Assembly: GCA_036272935.1 (NCBI GenBank)
Contig: DATAXP010000124.1
Span: forward strand, 1-64,000
From: DATAXP01 sp036272935
GTDB lineage: Bacteria; Planctomycetota; Planctomycetia; Pirellulales; PNKZ01
Direction of reading: 5' to 3'
DNA length: 64,000 nucleotides
Shown piece after piece: positions 43,506 through 51,869 of this stretch. Every line of letters starts with the position of its first letter. Within the stretch, counting starts at the first letter, position 1. The position numbers and the translations under genes were made by a program. The notes under the pieces were generated by a model. The model saw nothing but the letters and a program-made list of their open reading frames with translations, searched no databases and was not told where the DNA came from.

Positions 43506-43806
43506 TTTCAACGGGCTGGACACGCTGGTGCATGGGCCGGCGCGGCTGGGCGTGCTCACCGTATTGCAGGTGGAAGGCCCGCTCGATTTCACCACGCTGA
43601 GCAAGCGCTTCGAGATCGCCGACGGCGCAATGGGCGCCCACCTGCGAAAGTTGGAGGATTCGGGCTACATCACCTGCAAGCGCGAGTTCGTGGGTCGTCG
43701 GCCGCGAACCACCTACTCACTCACCCCGCCGGGTCGTCGAGCGCTAAAGCAGTACCTCGAAACAATGCAGAAGATCATCGACTTGGCCGGCCGGCCGCGC
43801 GATTGA
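43492..43806 (+). CDS. Winged-helix transcriptional regulator (HTH_34/ArsR-like)
   Basis: 104 residues from the GTG at 43492, overlapping the membrane protein gene by 14 bp. The winged-helix DNA-binding domain covers nearly the whole chain: GPARLGVLTVLQVEGPLDFT, TLSKRFEIADGAMGAHLRKL (recognition helix), GYITCKREFVGRRPRTTYSL (wing). A C-terminal helix, GRRALKQYLETMQKIIDLAG, probably dimerises. There are no metal-binding Cys clusters. It most likely autoregulates through the palindrome over the -10 element at 42812-42826. This kind of regulator/membrane-protein pair is common in planctomycetes and actinobacteria. Confidence 0.85.
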   Translation: MSSIDFNGLDTLVHGPARLGVLTVLQVEGPLDFTTLSKRFEIADGAMGAHLRKLEDSGYITCKREFVGRRPRTTYSLTPPGRRALKQYLETMQKIIDLAGRPRD

Positions 43807-43866
43807 GATCGCCACACACCTTCCGGCCTCCGCGAAAACGCTCGTTCCGCAACTCGGGGCGGCCGG

Positions 43867-44274
43867 TTACGGTGTTTCCAGGGTGTTCGACGACGGCGCC
43901 AAGGTGGTCAATGTCCACGTGAAACCGCCTTCGTGGATAGAGACGACAGAGCCAGGATAGGTATATCCCGAACCGCTTTGATTCAGCGCCAGCGCGCCAT
44001 AGCTGCCATCGGGTAACGCGGTGAACTGCGCGAACACCTGTTTGAATTCCGCGACGGTCCAGAGCTTGCCGGCCTTGTCGGCACCAATGCAGACGACATC
44101 GCCCCGGCTCTCCGGCGGCGAGGCAATGATTGCGGCGTCGCCGTTCATAAAGCTGAACGTGCCGGCAGCCGCCGCCCACATCAGCCGGCCCTTGCCTGCC
44201 TGGGTCGGAACTTGCAGCACCAGCGAAAACGGATTCCCCGTGGAGTCCGCCGCGTCGAATGCAAAATACAACAT
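43867..44274 (-). CDS. Hypothetical protein
   Basis: 135 residues from the ATG at 44274 (MLYFAFD), chosen because gaggag lies 9 nt upstream; an ATG at 44283 is directly abutted by that site. The sequence begins MLYFAFDAADSTGNPFSLVL and continues RLMWAAAAGTFSFMNGDAAI, KLWTVAEFKQVFAQFTALPD, GYTYPGSVVSIHEGGFTWTL. It looks like a compact beta-rich soluble domain without signal peptide or membrane segment. No family is recognised, although it could be a virion-structural or tail-like beta domain. It stands alone between the regulator and the lipoprotein gene. Confidence 0.55.
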   Translation of the reverse strand: MLYFAFDAADSTGNPFSLVLQVPTQAGKGRLMWAAAAGTFSFMNGDAAIIASPPESRGDVVCIGADKAGKLWTVAEFKQVFAQFTALPDGSYGALALNQSGSGYTYPGSVVSIHEGGFTWTLTTLAPSSNTLETP

Positions 44275-44527
44275 GTTGCCCATCTCCTCTGGTTGCAATC
44301 TGGACAACGATATCGCGACAACGGGTACGCCGCCGATTATTTGTTGTGCCCCGCAACCGCTGTTGGATGCCGAACGCAAACGCTCGGTTGCACGCCGCTT
44401 CTGCGTGACCTGGAAAGCAGTGTAGCGGATACAGGCCCGAGAAGCGACGAGGCGCATTTCGTGCCAGCGCGCACCGCCTGCCGGCAGGCGATCATACAGT
44501 CGGGGAACACTTGGCTTGAGCACGGTC

Positions 44528-46501
44528 TTAGTTGCTGCTGCCAACCGTCGCGCTCTGCGTGGCGGCGGGCGCGAATTGAATCTGCTCGATGGCCGAGGGC
44601 GTCGCCGGGCCTTCGCCGCCGGTGGTGCGCAGATCGTGCAGGTGCTCGAGCAGAATTCGTCGCACTTCGAGCACCGCCAGCGGATGCCGGTGCACGTTGC
44701 TGTGGTCGGCCGAGACGATGATCTCCGAGGCTGCGTCGGCCAGGTGCGCGCTGTCGAACGCCACCACGCCGTCGGAGTTCTTCGCCAGCCGCCCGAGCAA
44801 CCCCTTGTCGGGAATGATGCCGACGATGTTGTGGTACTTCACCCATGCCGGCCGCTCGGCCTCGAGCATCACCGGCAAGATCGGCGACGTCGGCGACAGC
44901 GAGTCGAGGCTGGTCTTCACGCTCACCAAGGTCGTGTCGCGGAACAGGCCCGGATTGTCGCGCACCACCTGCTCCTTGGCCAGCACGCCGGGCAGCGAGA
45001 TCATCTTCTGGGCCAGGTAGCGTGTCGTGTCGTTGGCGAACTTGCTGCCGCGGTGTGGCGTGGCGATCGTCACCACCCGGCTCACCGACGGGTTGGCCTT
45101 GAAGAAGAACAGTTGTTCCAGCCGTTCGCGCTCCTCGTAAGAGGCCTTGACCACGCCGAACGGCTGATCGCTTTCCAGGTGCCAGACATCGTCTCGGCTG
45201 TCGATCGATTGCAGCTTCGAGACCAGGCCGCCCATGCTGTGGCCGACGAGCACCATCTGGTCGAGCGCCGGCTCGCGGTGCTCGGGATCGAACACGTCGC
45301 GCATCCGCGCCAGCTCTTGCCGCATCCGCGTGGCCGAGGTCCAGAACGGCTGACCGCTCGGATACATGTAGTACCAGATCTGGTAGTGGTCGCGGATCTC
45401 GGGGACGCTGCGCAGGTCGTTGAACATTTCGGTCCAGGTCAACGGGCTCGACCACAGGCCGTGCACCATCACCACCGGAATCTTGCCGGGCCGATACGGC
45501 TCGAGCATGTACAGGCCGGTGACCGCCTGTTCGCGATCGGGCCGCAGCAGGCCGTAGGTGGAAATATCGAGCTGCTTGTTGTTCAGGTTCAGGAAGTACG
45601 CCAGCGGCGTGCTCAGGTCGCTTTCCAGCGGCACGCGTTGTTCGCCGACCGCCACCTCGGACGTGACCAGCGGATCGTACAGCTCGAGCAATGCACGGTG
45701 CCGTCGCCCGGGGCGCCACTGGTCGCAGTTTTCATCTGGCACCAGCCGCAGGAAGGCGGTGACGGCGAAGGCCAAGTTCTGCGGATAGTACTTGTCGGCG
45801 GCGTCTTCTTGTTCGGGCCGCTTGCGCACGGCGATCAGCGGCACGCCCAGGCCATAGGTCTGGAACTGGTTCGCCAGGCCGTTCACTTCGTAATCGCTGA
45901 CGAACTTGAACTCATCGAAATCTTCGTCCGTCCACGCATTGCTGCGCACGACGACCGAGATGTCGAACTTCTGGGTGGCGGTGTCGATCGGATGCGACCG
46001 TCCCGGCAACAAGCCTCCCTGCTTTTGCACCAGCCGCAACGTGTTCTCCAGTGCGCCGTTGTAGAGTTGGCACGCGCCGCGGAATTGCGGATCGTAAGGA
46101 TTGCGCAAGTGCGAGAAGCGCTGATCGAACAGATACAAGTACGAGTACGCGACCGCGGCGCCGTAAAAGTCGAGCGCCGCTTGCTGATCGCGGGCCTGCA
46201 TTTTTTTGCCCGCGCGGTAGCTCAGCTCGGCAAACGAATACAGCTTCTCGGCCGAGGGATCGCGCTCGATGATCGCTTGCAAGTCGGCCAGCAGTTTCGA
46301 CGGGTCGCCGTGCAGCTCGCCGGTCAGGTCGTATTGTCTGAGCACCTGCAAGGTGCGATCGGTGGCGGGCGACTCGGCCTGAAACTTGATCTGCTCGACG
46401 AGCGGGTCCTTGGGAACTTTGCGGACCCGCGCGTACTCCGTCGAGGCGCAGCCCATCGCACCCAGCGAGAGCAAAACAACCAGAGTGGCTAGCTGGTACA
46501 T
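44528..46501 (-). CDS. Lipoprotein alpha/beta hydrolase (lipase/esterase-like)
   Basis: 657 residues from the ATG at 46501. Lipobox LGAMGC (Cys about residue 18) predicts a lipid-anchored exported protein. The N-terminal 300 residues are helical and not recognised. From about 330 an alpha/beta hydrolase domain follows: IPVVMVHGLWSSPLTWTEMF (oxyanion loop), nucleophile Ser422 in LVGHSMGGLVSKLQ, and VVTIATPHRGSKFANDTTRY. Likely acid and base are in DGVVAFDSAH and SADHSNVHRHPLAV. It resembles PGAP1/lipase-type acyl hydrolases. The substrate is probably lipid or acylated polymer in the periplasm. Monocistronic as far as can be seen. Confidence 0.85.
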   Translation of the reverse strand: MYQLATLVVLLSLGAMGCASTEYARVRKVPKDPLVEQIKFQAESPATDRTLQVLRQYDLTGELHGDPSKLLADLQAIIERDPSAEKLYSFAELSYRAGKKMQARDQQAALDFYGAAVAYSYLYLFDQRFSHLRNPYDPQFRGACQLYNGALENTLRLVQKQGGLLPGRSHPIDTATQKFDISVVVRSNAWTDEDFDEFKFVSDYEVNGLANQFQTYGLGVPLIAVRKRPEQEDAADKYYPQNLAFAVTAFLRLVPDENCDQWRPGRRHRALLELYDPLVTSEVAVGEQRVPLESDLSTPLAYFLNLNNKQLDISTYGLLRPDREQAVTGLYMLEPYRPGKIPVVMVHGLWSSPLTWTEMFNDLRSVPEIRDHYQIWYYMYPSGQPFWTSATRMRQELARMRDVFDPEHREPALDQMVLVGHSMGGLVSKLQSIDSRDDVWHLESDQPFGVVKASYEERERLEQLFFFKANPSVSRVVTIATPHRGSKFANDTTRYLAQKMISLPGVLAKEQVVRDNPGLFRDTTLVSVKTSLDSLSPTSPILPVMLEAERPAWVKYHNIVGIIPDKGLLGRLAKNSDGVVAFDSAHLADAASEIIVSADHSNVHRHPLAVLEVRRILLEHLHDLRTTGGEGPATPSAIEQIQFAPAATQSATVGSSN

Positions 46502-46712
46502 TGCCGGGGCTTGCGGTAGACTCGGTGGAACGCAACACTTTTCCGCGTTTTCGACGGTCGGCTGGCTCGCCCGCGCGCAGCGCAAGCGGGCCGGAAGTCG
46601 TCCGGCAAAACGGGATGCGAACGATTAGGCAATTCGACCCCGTGGGTCAATGCCGCTTGGTTCGTGCTAGCAACCCATCGACTCGCACTGCCACCTGAGG
46701 ACGCGCCGACGG

Positions 46713-47174
46713 ATGACCAAGCGGGTAATTCAAGGCCTTGACGAGCTGCGCACGCTGATCGGGCAGCCGTTGGGCACTAGCGACTGGCTTGAAGTCACTC
46801 AAGAGCGAGTCGACGCGTTCGCCGACGCCACCGACGACCATCAATGGATCCATTGCGATCCCGAGTTGGCCGAGCGCAAGAGCCCCTACGGCACGACGGT
46901 CGCTCACGGTTTCCTCACGCTCGCACTTAGCACCACGCTCACGCAGCAGAGCGTGGCGATCGAGGGACTGAAGATGATCATCAACTACGGCGTCAACCGC
47001 GTGCGGTTTCCCACGGCCGTGAAGGTCGGCTCGCGCGTGCGGATGAGCGTCGAGCTGGTCGAGCTGCGCGAGATGCGTGCCGGTGCCCAGGCAACACTCA
47101 AACAATCGTTCGAGATCGAAGGGGAACCGCGTCCGGCGTGCGTGGCCGAGACGATCGTGCGGCTCTTCTTCTGA
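46713..47174 (+). CDS. MaoC-like (R)-enoyl-CoA hydratase/dehydratase
   Basis: 153 residues with the hot-dog fold of MaoC dehydratases: WLEVTQERVDAFADATDDHQWIH (catalytic Asp/His about residues 42 and 47), GTTVAHGFLTLALSTTL and GVNRVRFPTAVKVGSRVRM. RBS gaggacg lies upstream of the ATG. These enzymes hydrate trans-2-enoyl-CoA to (R)-3-hydroxyacyl-CoA, feeding polyhydroxyalkanoate or running in reverse. The start of the next gene (acetyltransferase) follows 44 bp later, so the two may be co-transcribed. Confidence 0.9.
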   Translation: MTKRVIQGLDELRTLIGQPLGTSDWLEVTQERVDAFADATDDHQWIHCDPELAERKSPYGTTVAHGFLTLALSTTLTQQSVAIEGLKMIINYGVNRVRFPTAVKVGSRVRMSVELVELREMRAGAQATLKQSFEIEGEPRPACVAETIVRLFF

Positions 47175-47218
47175 GCCCGCTGCCTTGCGGTAGCCCGTGC
47201 GGCACCGAGTGCAACACC

Positions 47219-47833
47219 GTGCAGCTCACCGACGACCGATTACTGCTGCGTCCGCCCAAGATGTCCGACGCCGATGCGTTGTTCGAGGCAGCGCGCGAAT
47301 CGATCGCCGCGCTGGCGACCTGGCTTCCCTGGTGCCACCCCAACTACCAGCGTGAAGAAAGCGTCGGCTGGATTCGGCTCTGTCGAACCGGCTGGGATGA
47401 AGGGACCGCGTTCCAGTTTTTCATTTTCGCTCGCGACACGCTCGGGTTCCTCGGAAGCTGCGGCATCAACGAGTACGACCAGCCCCGGCGGCGCGCGAAC
47501 CTCGGCTACTGGGTACGCTCCCGTGCTCAGCGCACCGGCGTTGCCACCGCCGCGGCGCGCCTGGCAGCGCGGTTCGCCTTCAACGAACTAGGCATGCAGC
47601 GGCTCGAAATCGTCGCTGCCGTCGGCAACGTCGCCAGCCAGCGTGTTGCCGCCCGGCTCGGCGCGACGTGCGAAGGATGCCTGCGCAACCGTCTGCGCAT
47701 CGGCCAGGTGCAGCACGATGCCTTCGGTTACTCGCTGATCCCCGGCGACGCGGCGCAGTGGAAGGTAAACGACCGAGAGTCCAATTTAGCCGCGTCGCTT
47801 GCAATGCGCGGGGCAATCCCCGCGCCTAAATGA
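47219..47833 (+). CDS. GNAT acetyltransferase (RimJ/RimL-like) with a repeat-derived C-terminus
   Basis: 204 residues from the GTG at 47219 (VQLTDDRLLLRPPKMSDADA). RimJ/L-type features are LRPPKMSDADALFEAARE, RRANLGYWVRSRAQRTGVAT (acetyl-CoA loop), RLAARFAFNELGMQRLEIVA and NVASQRVAARLGATCEG. Members acetylate ribosomal proteins or related amines; this substrate is unknown. Residues from about 189 to the end (NLAASLAMRGAIPAPK) are encoded by the REP-like element at 47784-47831. A repeat insertion therefore appears to have replaced or extended the natural C-terminus after QWKVND. Confidence 0.85.
   Translation: MQLTDDRLLLRPPKMSDADALFEAARESIAALATWLPWCHPNYQREESVGWIRLCRTGWDEGTAFQFFIFARDTLGFLGSCGINEYDQPRRRANLGYWVRSRAQRTGVATAAARLAARFAFNELGMQRLEIVAAVGNVASQRVAARLGATCEGCLRNRLRIGQVQHDAFGYSLIPGDAAQWKVNDRESNLAASLAMRGAIPAPK
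47784..47831. repeat. REP-like palindrome inside the 3' end of an acetyltransferase gene
   Basis: 48 bp bounded by atttagcc and cctaaat, with inner hairpin gcgggg-caat-ccccgc and a gcgtcgcttgc block. This is the same parts list as the 33573-33620 copy in opposite order. It runs up to 3 bp before the end of the coding sequence. Convergent with the GTPase gene. Confidence 0.75.
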
Positions 47834-47842
47834 AACTCGTCA

Positions 47843-48964
47843 TCATTGTCCCACGGCCATCCGGTGCGTCGGCACGGGGCGGCCCGGGCGGAAGCTTTGC
47901 ACGTTGGCCATCTCGACCGAGAGGCCGTGCTTCGTGGCCAGCGCTTTCGCTTCTCGCTGCACCAGCTCGCTGAGGCGCGCGGGATCGATTGCCACGCGCG
48001 CGTTGACGGTCAACTCTGCTTCGGCGACTTTCGCTTCCGAGGCCAGCGACAGCTCGGCGCCGACATCGGAGCTGACCAGGTTCGCCAGCGACGATTCACC
48101 TTCCGCCGTGCCGAACACTTTCAGGTGCGCCGGCTCGGCATCATCCATCGCACACGCCTCGCGTAGCCGGACGACAAGCTCCAGCACCACCTCGTCCAAC
48201 GAGAACGGCTTCCGCTTGTCCCCGGCGGTCAAGCGAACCGTGCAGTTCAACCAGCCCAGCTCCGCCTCGCCTTCGGCGTAGATGTCGTAATCGACCTCAG
48301 GCGTCCGTGTCCGTTTCGCTGCCGGAGCACTCAAGGCCTGCTCGAGCGCGTCGAGCGCGTCGCCACGCCGAGCGCTGATCGCCAGCACCTTTTTGCCCGG
48401 GAAGCGTTGGCCGACAAGCCGCAGCAGATCTTGGCGCTGGACCGACGAGAGTTTGTCGATCTTGTTGATCGCGATCACGTCGGCCTCTTCGAGCTGCTTG
48501 AGAAAAATGTACGCCGCCTTCGGCGAAAAGCCGACGTCGTCGCTGCCGCCGAGGATTTTGCGTCCGTGCTCAGGCTTGAGCAGCACGCCCAGCGGTCCCA
48601 CGTCGTATCGGTCGCCGTAAAGCTGCGCGAGCGGCTCGGCCACCGTCGCCGCCAGGTCGGTGCAGCTCCCCACCGGCTCGGCCAGGATCACGTCCGGCTG
48701 CTCGTCGGCGCTCAGCCTCGCGGCTGTCGCAACCAGGTCGTCAAACTTGCAGCAGAAGCAGGCGCCGGTCACTTCGCCGACATTCAACCCTTGCGCTTCG
48801 AGCGACTGCGTGTCGACCAGCCCGTACGCCTGATCGTTGGTGACGATGGCGACCTTGAGCCCGCGATCGATGTATCGCCGGGCGAGCCGCGCGATCGCGG
48901 TGGTTTTGCCGGCCCCCAAAAATCCGCCCAGTATCAGGAAGCGAACACGTTTCATGGTTGCCAT
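47843..48964 (-). CDS. CobW/UreG-like GTP-binding metallochaperone (COG0523-type)
   Basis: 373 residues from the ATG at 48964 (an ATG three codons in is possible). The P-loop GGFLGAGKTT spans residues 13-22. The metal-site region is EVTGACFCCKFDDLV, a CxCC arrangement typical of COG0523 proteins. Switch/Walker B is VILAEPVGSCTDL. The guanine-specificity motif is INKIDKL. A C-terminal extension (about 280-373) is not the standard CobW C domain. Such GTPases insert or deliver metals (cobalt, zinc, nickel or iron) to enzymes. No target enzyme is adjacent, so the metal is unknown. Convergent with the acetyltransferase. Confidence 0.88.
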   Translation of the reverse strand: MATMKRVRFLILGGFLGAGKTTAIARLARRYIDRGLKVAIVTNDQAYGLVDTQSLEAQGLNVGEVTGACFCCKFDDLVATAARLSADEQPDVILAEPVGSCTDLAATVAEPLAQLYGDRYDVGPLGVLLKPEHGRKILGGSDDVGFSPKAAYIFLKQLEEADVIAINKIDKLSSVQRQDLLRLVGQRFPGKKVLAISARRGDALDALEQALSAPAAKRTRTPEVDYDIYAEGEAELGWLNCTVRLTAGDKRKPFSLDEVVLELVVRLREACAMDDAEPAHLKVFGTAEGESSLANLVSSDVGAELSLASEAKVAEAELTVNARVAIDPARLSELVQREAKALATKHGLSVEMANVQSFRPGRPVPTHRMAVGQ

Positions 48965-49026
48965 TCGTGGTGGTGATTGTTCATTCGGAATGTGCAACAC
49001 ATTCTGACACGCCGTAGAGTATAGGC

Positions 49027-50139
49027 ATGCTCTCTTCCGATCACGACCCCTTAGGACCGTTCGACTGGCCGCGGCCCGATGCGGAGGTGCGCGCGGCGCT
49101 CGAAGCGGCGTATGCCGACGGTAGCTGGGGCAAGTACCACGGCGGCCACACGGCGCGATTGGCCGACGCGCTGCGCGGGTGGCTGAATGTCGAGCATGCA
49201 CTTCTCTGCTGCTCGGGGACGTTCGCCGTGCAACTGGCGCTGCGCGGTTTGGGCATCGGCGCGGGGGATGAGGTGATCCTTGCCGGCTACGATTTTCCCG
49301 GGAATTTTCGGGCGATCGAAGCGGCCGGAGCGCGGACGGTGCTGGTCGACGTGGTGCGCGGCGGCGTGACGCTCGATGCCTCGCTGCTGGCCGATGCGTG
49401 CTCGCCGGCGACGCGGGCCGTCATTGTGTCGCACCTGCACGGCACCATGGCGCCAATGAGCAGCATCCTCGCCGTCGCACGTGAGCGCGGCCTGATGGTG
49501 ATCGAAGATGCCTGCCAGGTGCCGGGAGCTCGCGTCGACGGCCGGCTGGCGGGGACGTGGGGCGATGTCGGCGTGTTCAGCTTTGGCGGCAGCAAGCTGC
49601 TCACCGCCGGTCGTGGCGGGGCGATCGTCACGTCGCGCCCCGAAGTCGCCCAGCGGGCGAAGGTGTATTGCGAACAGGGGAACAACGCGTTTCCGCTCAG
49701 CGAATTGCAAGCGGCCGTCGTGTTGCCGCAACTCGGCACGCTCGCCGATCTGAACGCCCACCGGCGAACGAGCGCCCAACGGTTGATCGCTGCTCTGGCC
49801 GAGTGCTCGGCGATCCGGCCGCTGGCGTCGACTGCCGCTGGCACCGAAGCGGCTTATTATAAGGTCGGGCTATGGTTGTACCCCGACGGGCCTGGCGAGG
49901 TGCCGCGGGAGCGGTTTATCGCGGCGGCGCAGCGGCTAGGGGTGCCGGTCGATGCCGGGTTTCGTGGGTTTGTGCATCGCGGGCCACGGCGCTGCCGGTT
50001 GACCGGCGCGCTCGATCAATCTCGCCGGGCCGCTGAGCAATTTCTCGTGCTGCACCACCCGGTGCTGCTCGAGCCGCCGGAGGTGATCGACGCCGTAGCT
50101 GCGGCACTGGTGCGCGTTGCAGGCGAAGCCGTCGAGTGA
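49027..50139 (+). CDS. DegT/DnrJ/EryC1-type PLP aminotransferase
   Basis: 370 residues of fold-type I PLP enzyme. The cofactor-binding block is CCSGTFAVQLALRGLGIGAG and the pyridine-contact Asp sits in VIEDACQVPGARVDG. The internal aldimine is Lys190 in FSFGGSKLLTAGRGG. These enzymes form amino-sugars (or dehydrate keto-sugars) using glutamate. No nucleotide-sugar epimerase or glycosyltransferase genes are adjacent, so the product is unclear; stand-alone members occur in planctomycetes. The ATG lies 62 bp after the divergent GTPase start and is the best candidate, giving LSSDHDPLGPFDW. Confidence 0.87.
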   Translation: MLSSDHDPLGPFDWPRPDAEVRAALEAAYADGSWGKYHGGHTARLADALRGWLNVEHALLCCSGTFAVQLALRGLGIGAGDEVILAGYDFPGNFRAIEAAGARTVLVDVVRGGVTLDASLLADACSPATRAVIVSHLHGTMAPMSSILAVARERGLMVIEDACQVPGARVDGRLAGTWGDVGVFSFGGSKLLTAGRGGAIVTSRPEVAQRAKVYCEQGNNAFPLSELQAAVVLPQLGTLADLNAHRRTSAQRLIAALAECSAIRPLASTAAGTEAAYYKVGLWLYPDGPGEVPRERFIAAAQRLGVPVDAGFRGFVHRGPRRCRLTGALDQSRRAAEQFLVLHHPVLLEPPEVIDAVAAALVRVAGEAVE

Positions 50140-50140
50140 A

Positions 50141-50398
50141 TCACTCGTCGCACGTCGCCTGGCCGGCGAATGCGAAAGCTTGCTTGGTGGGCTGTTCGTC
50201 GGGAAACTTGCCGCTGACACGATTGCGCGGCAGTGTCGCTTCGACTGGCAACGGGTCGAGCTCCGCCCGAACGATCCGCACGCCGCTGGGGGCGGTGATG
50301 CCGATGCTCACCCGGCCGCCGGAGATGCGGGTGACGGTCACCGTCACCTTGTCATCGATCAGAATCTTCTCGCCAACTTTCCTGCTGAGTACGAGCAT
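50141..50398 (-). CDS. csrA: CsrA RNA-binding regulator with C-terminal extension
   Basis: 85 residues from the ATG at 50398, preceded by agggagacc. The canonical N-terminus is MLVLSRKVGEKILIDDKVTV, then ISGGRVSIGITAP and GVRIVRAEL, giving the five-strand CsrA dimer that binds GGA in mRNA leaders. E. coli CsrA is 61 residues. The extra tail here (RNRVSGKFPDEQPTKQAFAF) is unusual and polar, possibly regulating RNA access. It is convergent with the aminotransferase and ends 1 bp from that gene's stop. Probably monocistronic. Confidence 0.93.
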   Translation of the reverse strand: MLVLSRKVGEKILIDDKVTVTVTRISGGRVSIGITAPSGVRIVRAELDPLPVEATLPRNRVSGKFPDEQPTKQAFAFAGQATCDE

Positions 50399-50648
50399 CG
50401 CTCGGTCTCCCTGAGGTTGCTTGCGGCCGGGATGCCGCGTGCCCTCTCCGACCACGGAAGGGTTTCGGCGTTTGCCGCAAAGAATGTGCCCCGGAAGCAA
50501 TTTGCGGCAGATCTAATCCGCATCGGATGCAATCTGTTCTGAACAAAGCGCTTGCGCGGCCGATTTGCGTGCTGGCAGCCGTAAGATGCGGAGCTGGCGA
50601 TGGATTATTTGTTGATCGCGCGGCGGCCAGTCAGGCCATAAACACCGG
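50399..50648. other. Intergenic region upstream of csrA
   Basis: 250 bp between csrA and the end of the cystathionine gamma-lyase-type gene, with no credible gene. It must hold the csrA promoter and leader; nothing beyond the agggag ribosome-binding site stands out. Confidence 0.5.
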
Positions 50649-51821
50649 TCAGGCGGCGCTCGCGTAGCTGCCGGCCAGCGCGGCGGCCAGATCGGCCTGC
50701 AGGTCCTCGACATCCTCGACGCCGACGCTCAGACGAACCAATGCGTCGTCAACTCCCCGTTGCTGGCGAATCTCGGCCGGGATGCTGGCGTGGGTCATCG
50801 TTGCCGGATGGCAGACCAACGATTCGACCCCGCCCAGGCTCTCGGCAAGGCTGAACAACCGGGTACAGGTGATCAATGCGCGAGCCGCTGCGGGGCCGCC
50901 ACGCACGCGAAGGCTGATCATACCGCCGAACGCTTTCATCTGTCGCCGTGCGACGGCGTGTCCCGGATGGCTCGGCAAGCCGGGGTAATACACCCGCTCG
51001 ACGCGCGGATGCCGCGCGAGCCAGCCGGCGAGTTGCTCGGCATTGGTCGAGTGCCGCTCCATGCGCAGGGCCAGCGTCTTCACGCCGCGCAGCACCAGCC
51101 AGGCGTCGAACGGACCGGGAACCGCCCCGGCCGCGTTCTGGTAGAAGTAAATGGCCTCGAACAGATCACGCCGGCCGATCACCGCGCCGCCGACCACATC
51201 GCTGTGGCCGCCGAGATACTTGGTCGTGCTGTGCACCACGAGATCGGCCCCGAGGTCGATCGGCTGCTGCAAATACGGCGAAGCGAACGTGCTGTCGACC
51301 ACCAGCAGCGCACCGGCACGGTGCGTCACCTCGGCCACCGCGGCGATGTCGACGATCTGCAACAGCGGATTGGTCGGCGTCTCGATCCAGACGATGCGGG
51401 TCCGCGGCGTTATCAGCTTGGCGAAGCCTTCGGGCGAGACATCGTTGGTGTAGTGGGCCACGGTCCCCCACGGCTTGAAGCAGCGCTCGAGCAGGCGGTA
51501 GGTGCCGCCGTACAAATCGGCGGCGGCGACCACTTCGTCACCCGGCTTCAGATGCGCGGCAAGCACCGCATTCGTGGCGGCGAGTCCCGAGGCAAAGGCC
51601 GCCGCAGCCTGGCCTCCTTCGAGCGCGGCGAGGCACTCTTGCAGCGCGGTGCGCGTGGGGTTGCCGGTGCGGGCGTATTCGTAGCCGCGATGATCGCCGG
51701 GGGCACGCTGCGTGAACGTGCTCGTGGCGTAGATCGGCACGACGGTGGCGCCGGTCGTCGGGTCGGCGGCTTGCCCCTCGTGAATGGCGAGCGTTGCGAA
51801 GCGGTGGCGGGGTTTGGTCAT
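50649..51821 (-). CDS. Cystathionine gamma-lyase/synthase-type PLP enzyme
   Basis: 390 residues of the Cys/Met metabolism PLP family. N-terminal PIYATSTFTQRAPGDHRGYE and YARTGNPTRTALQECLAALE (phosphate-binding loop), the catalytic Lys201 in VVHSTTKYLGGHSDVVGG, and C-terminal LAESLGGVESLVCHPATMTH are all intact. Residues alone do not separate gamma-synthase from gamma-lyase. Co-orientation 48 bp downstream of a cystathionine beta-synthase makes reverse transsulfuration (cystathionine to cysteine, 2-oxobutanoate and ammonia) more likely. Gene symbol left blank for that reason. Confidence 0.88.
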   Translation of the reverse strand: MTKPRHRFATLAIHEGQAADPTTGATVVPIYATSTFTQRAPGDHRGYEYARTGNPTRTALQECLAALEGGQAAAAFASGLAATNAVLAAHLKPGDEVVAAADLYGGTYRLLERCFKPWGTVAHYTNDVSPEGFAKLITPRTRIVWIETPTNPLLQIVDIAAVAEVTHRAGALLVVDSTFASPYLQQPIDLGADLVVHSTTKYLGGHSDVVGGAVIGRRDLFEAIYFYQNAAGAVPGPFDAWLVLRGVKTLALRMERHSTNAEQLAGWLARHPRVERVYYPGLPSHPGHAVARRQMKAFGGMISLRVRGGPAAARALITCTRLFSLAESLGGVESLVCHPATMTHASIPAEIRQQRGVDDALVRLSVGVEDVEDLQADLAAALAGSYASAA

Positions 51822-51842
51822 GGGTGTGGCCCTGGAGACGCA

Positions 51843-51867
51843 CGCGTCGCAGGCGACGCGGCTAAAT
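51843..51867. repeat. Half REP-like palindrome
   Basis: Perfect 8-bp hairpin cgcgtcgc-ag-gcgacgcg followed by gctaaat, matching the right half of the complete copies. It lies in the gap between the cystathionine beta-synthase stop and the gamma-lyase start, inside the transsulfuration operon. Confidence 0.6.
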
Positions 51868-51869
51868 TG

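Noticed and set aside
44516..46492. 658-residue plus-strand open frame
   Set aside because: Antisense to the lipoprotein hydrolase, whose lipobox and GHSMGG motif are unmistakable.
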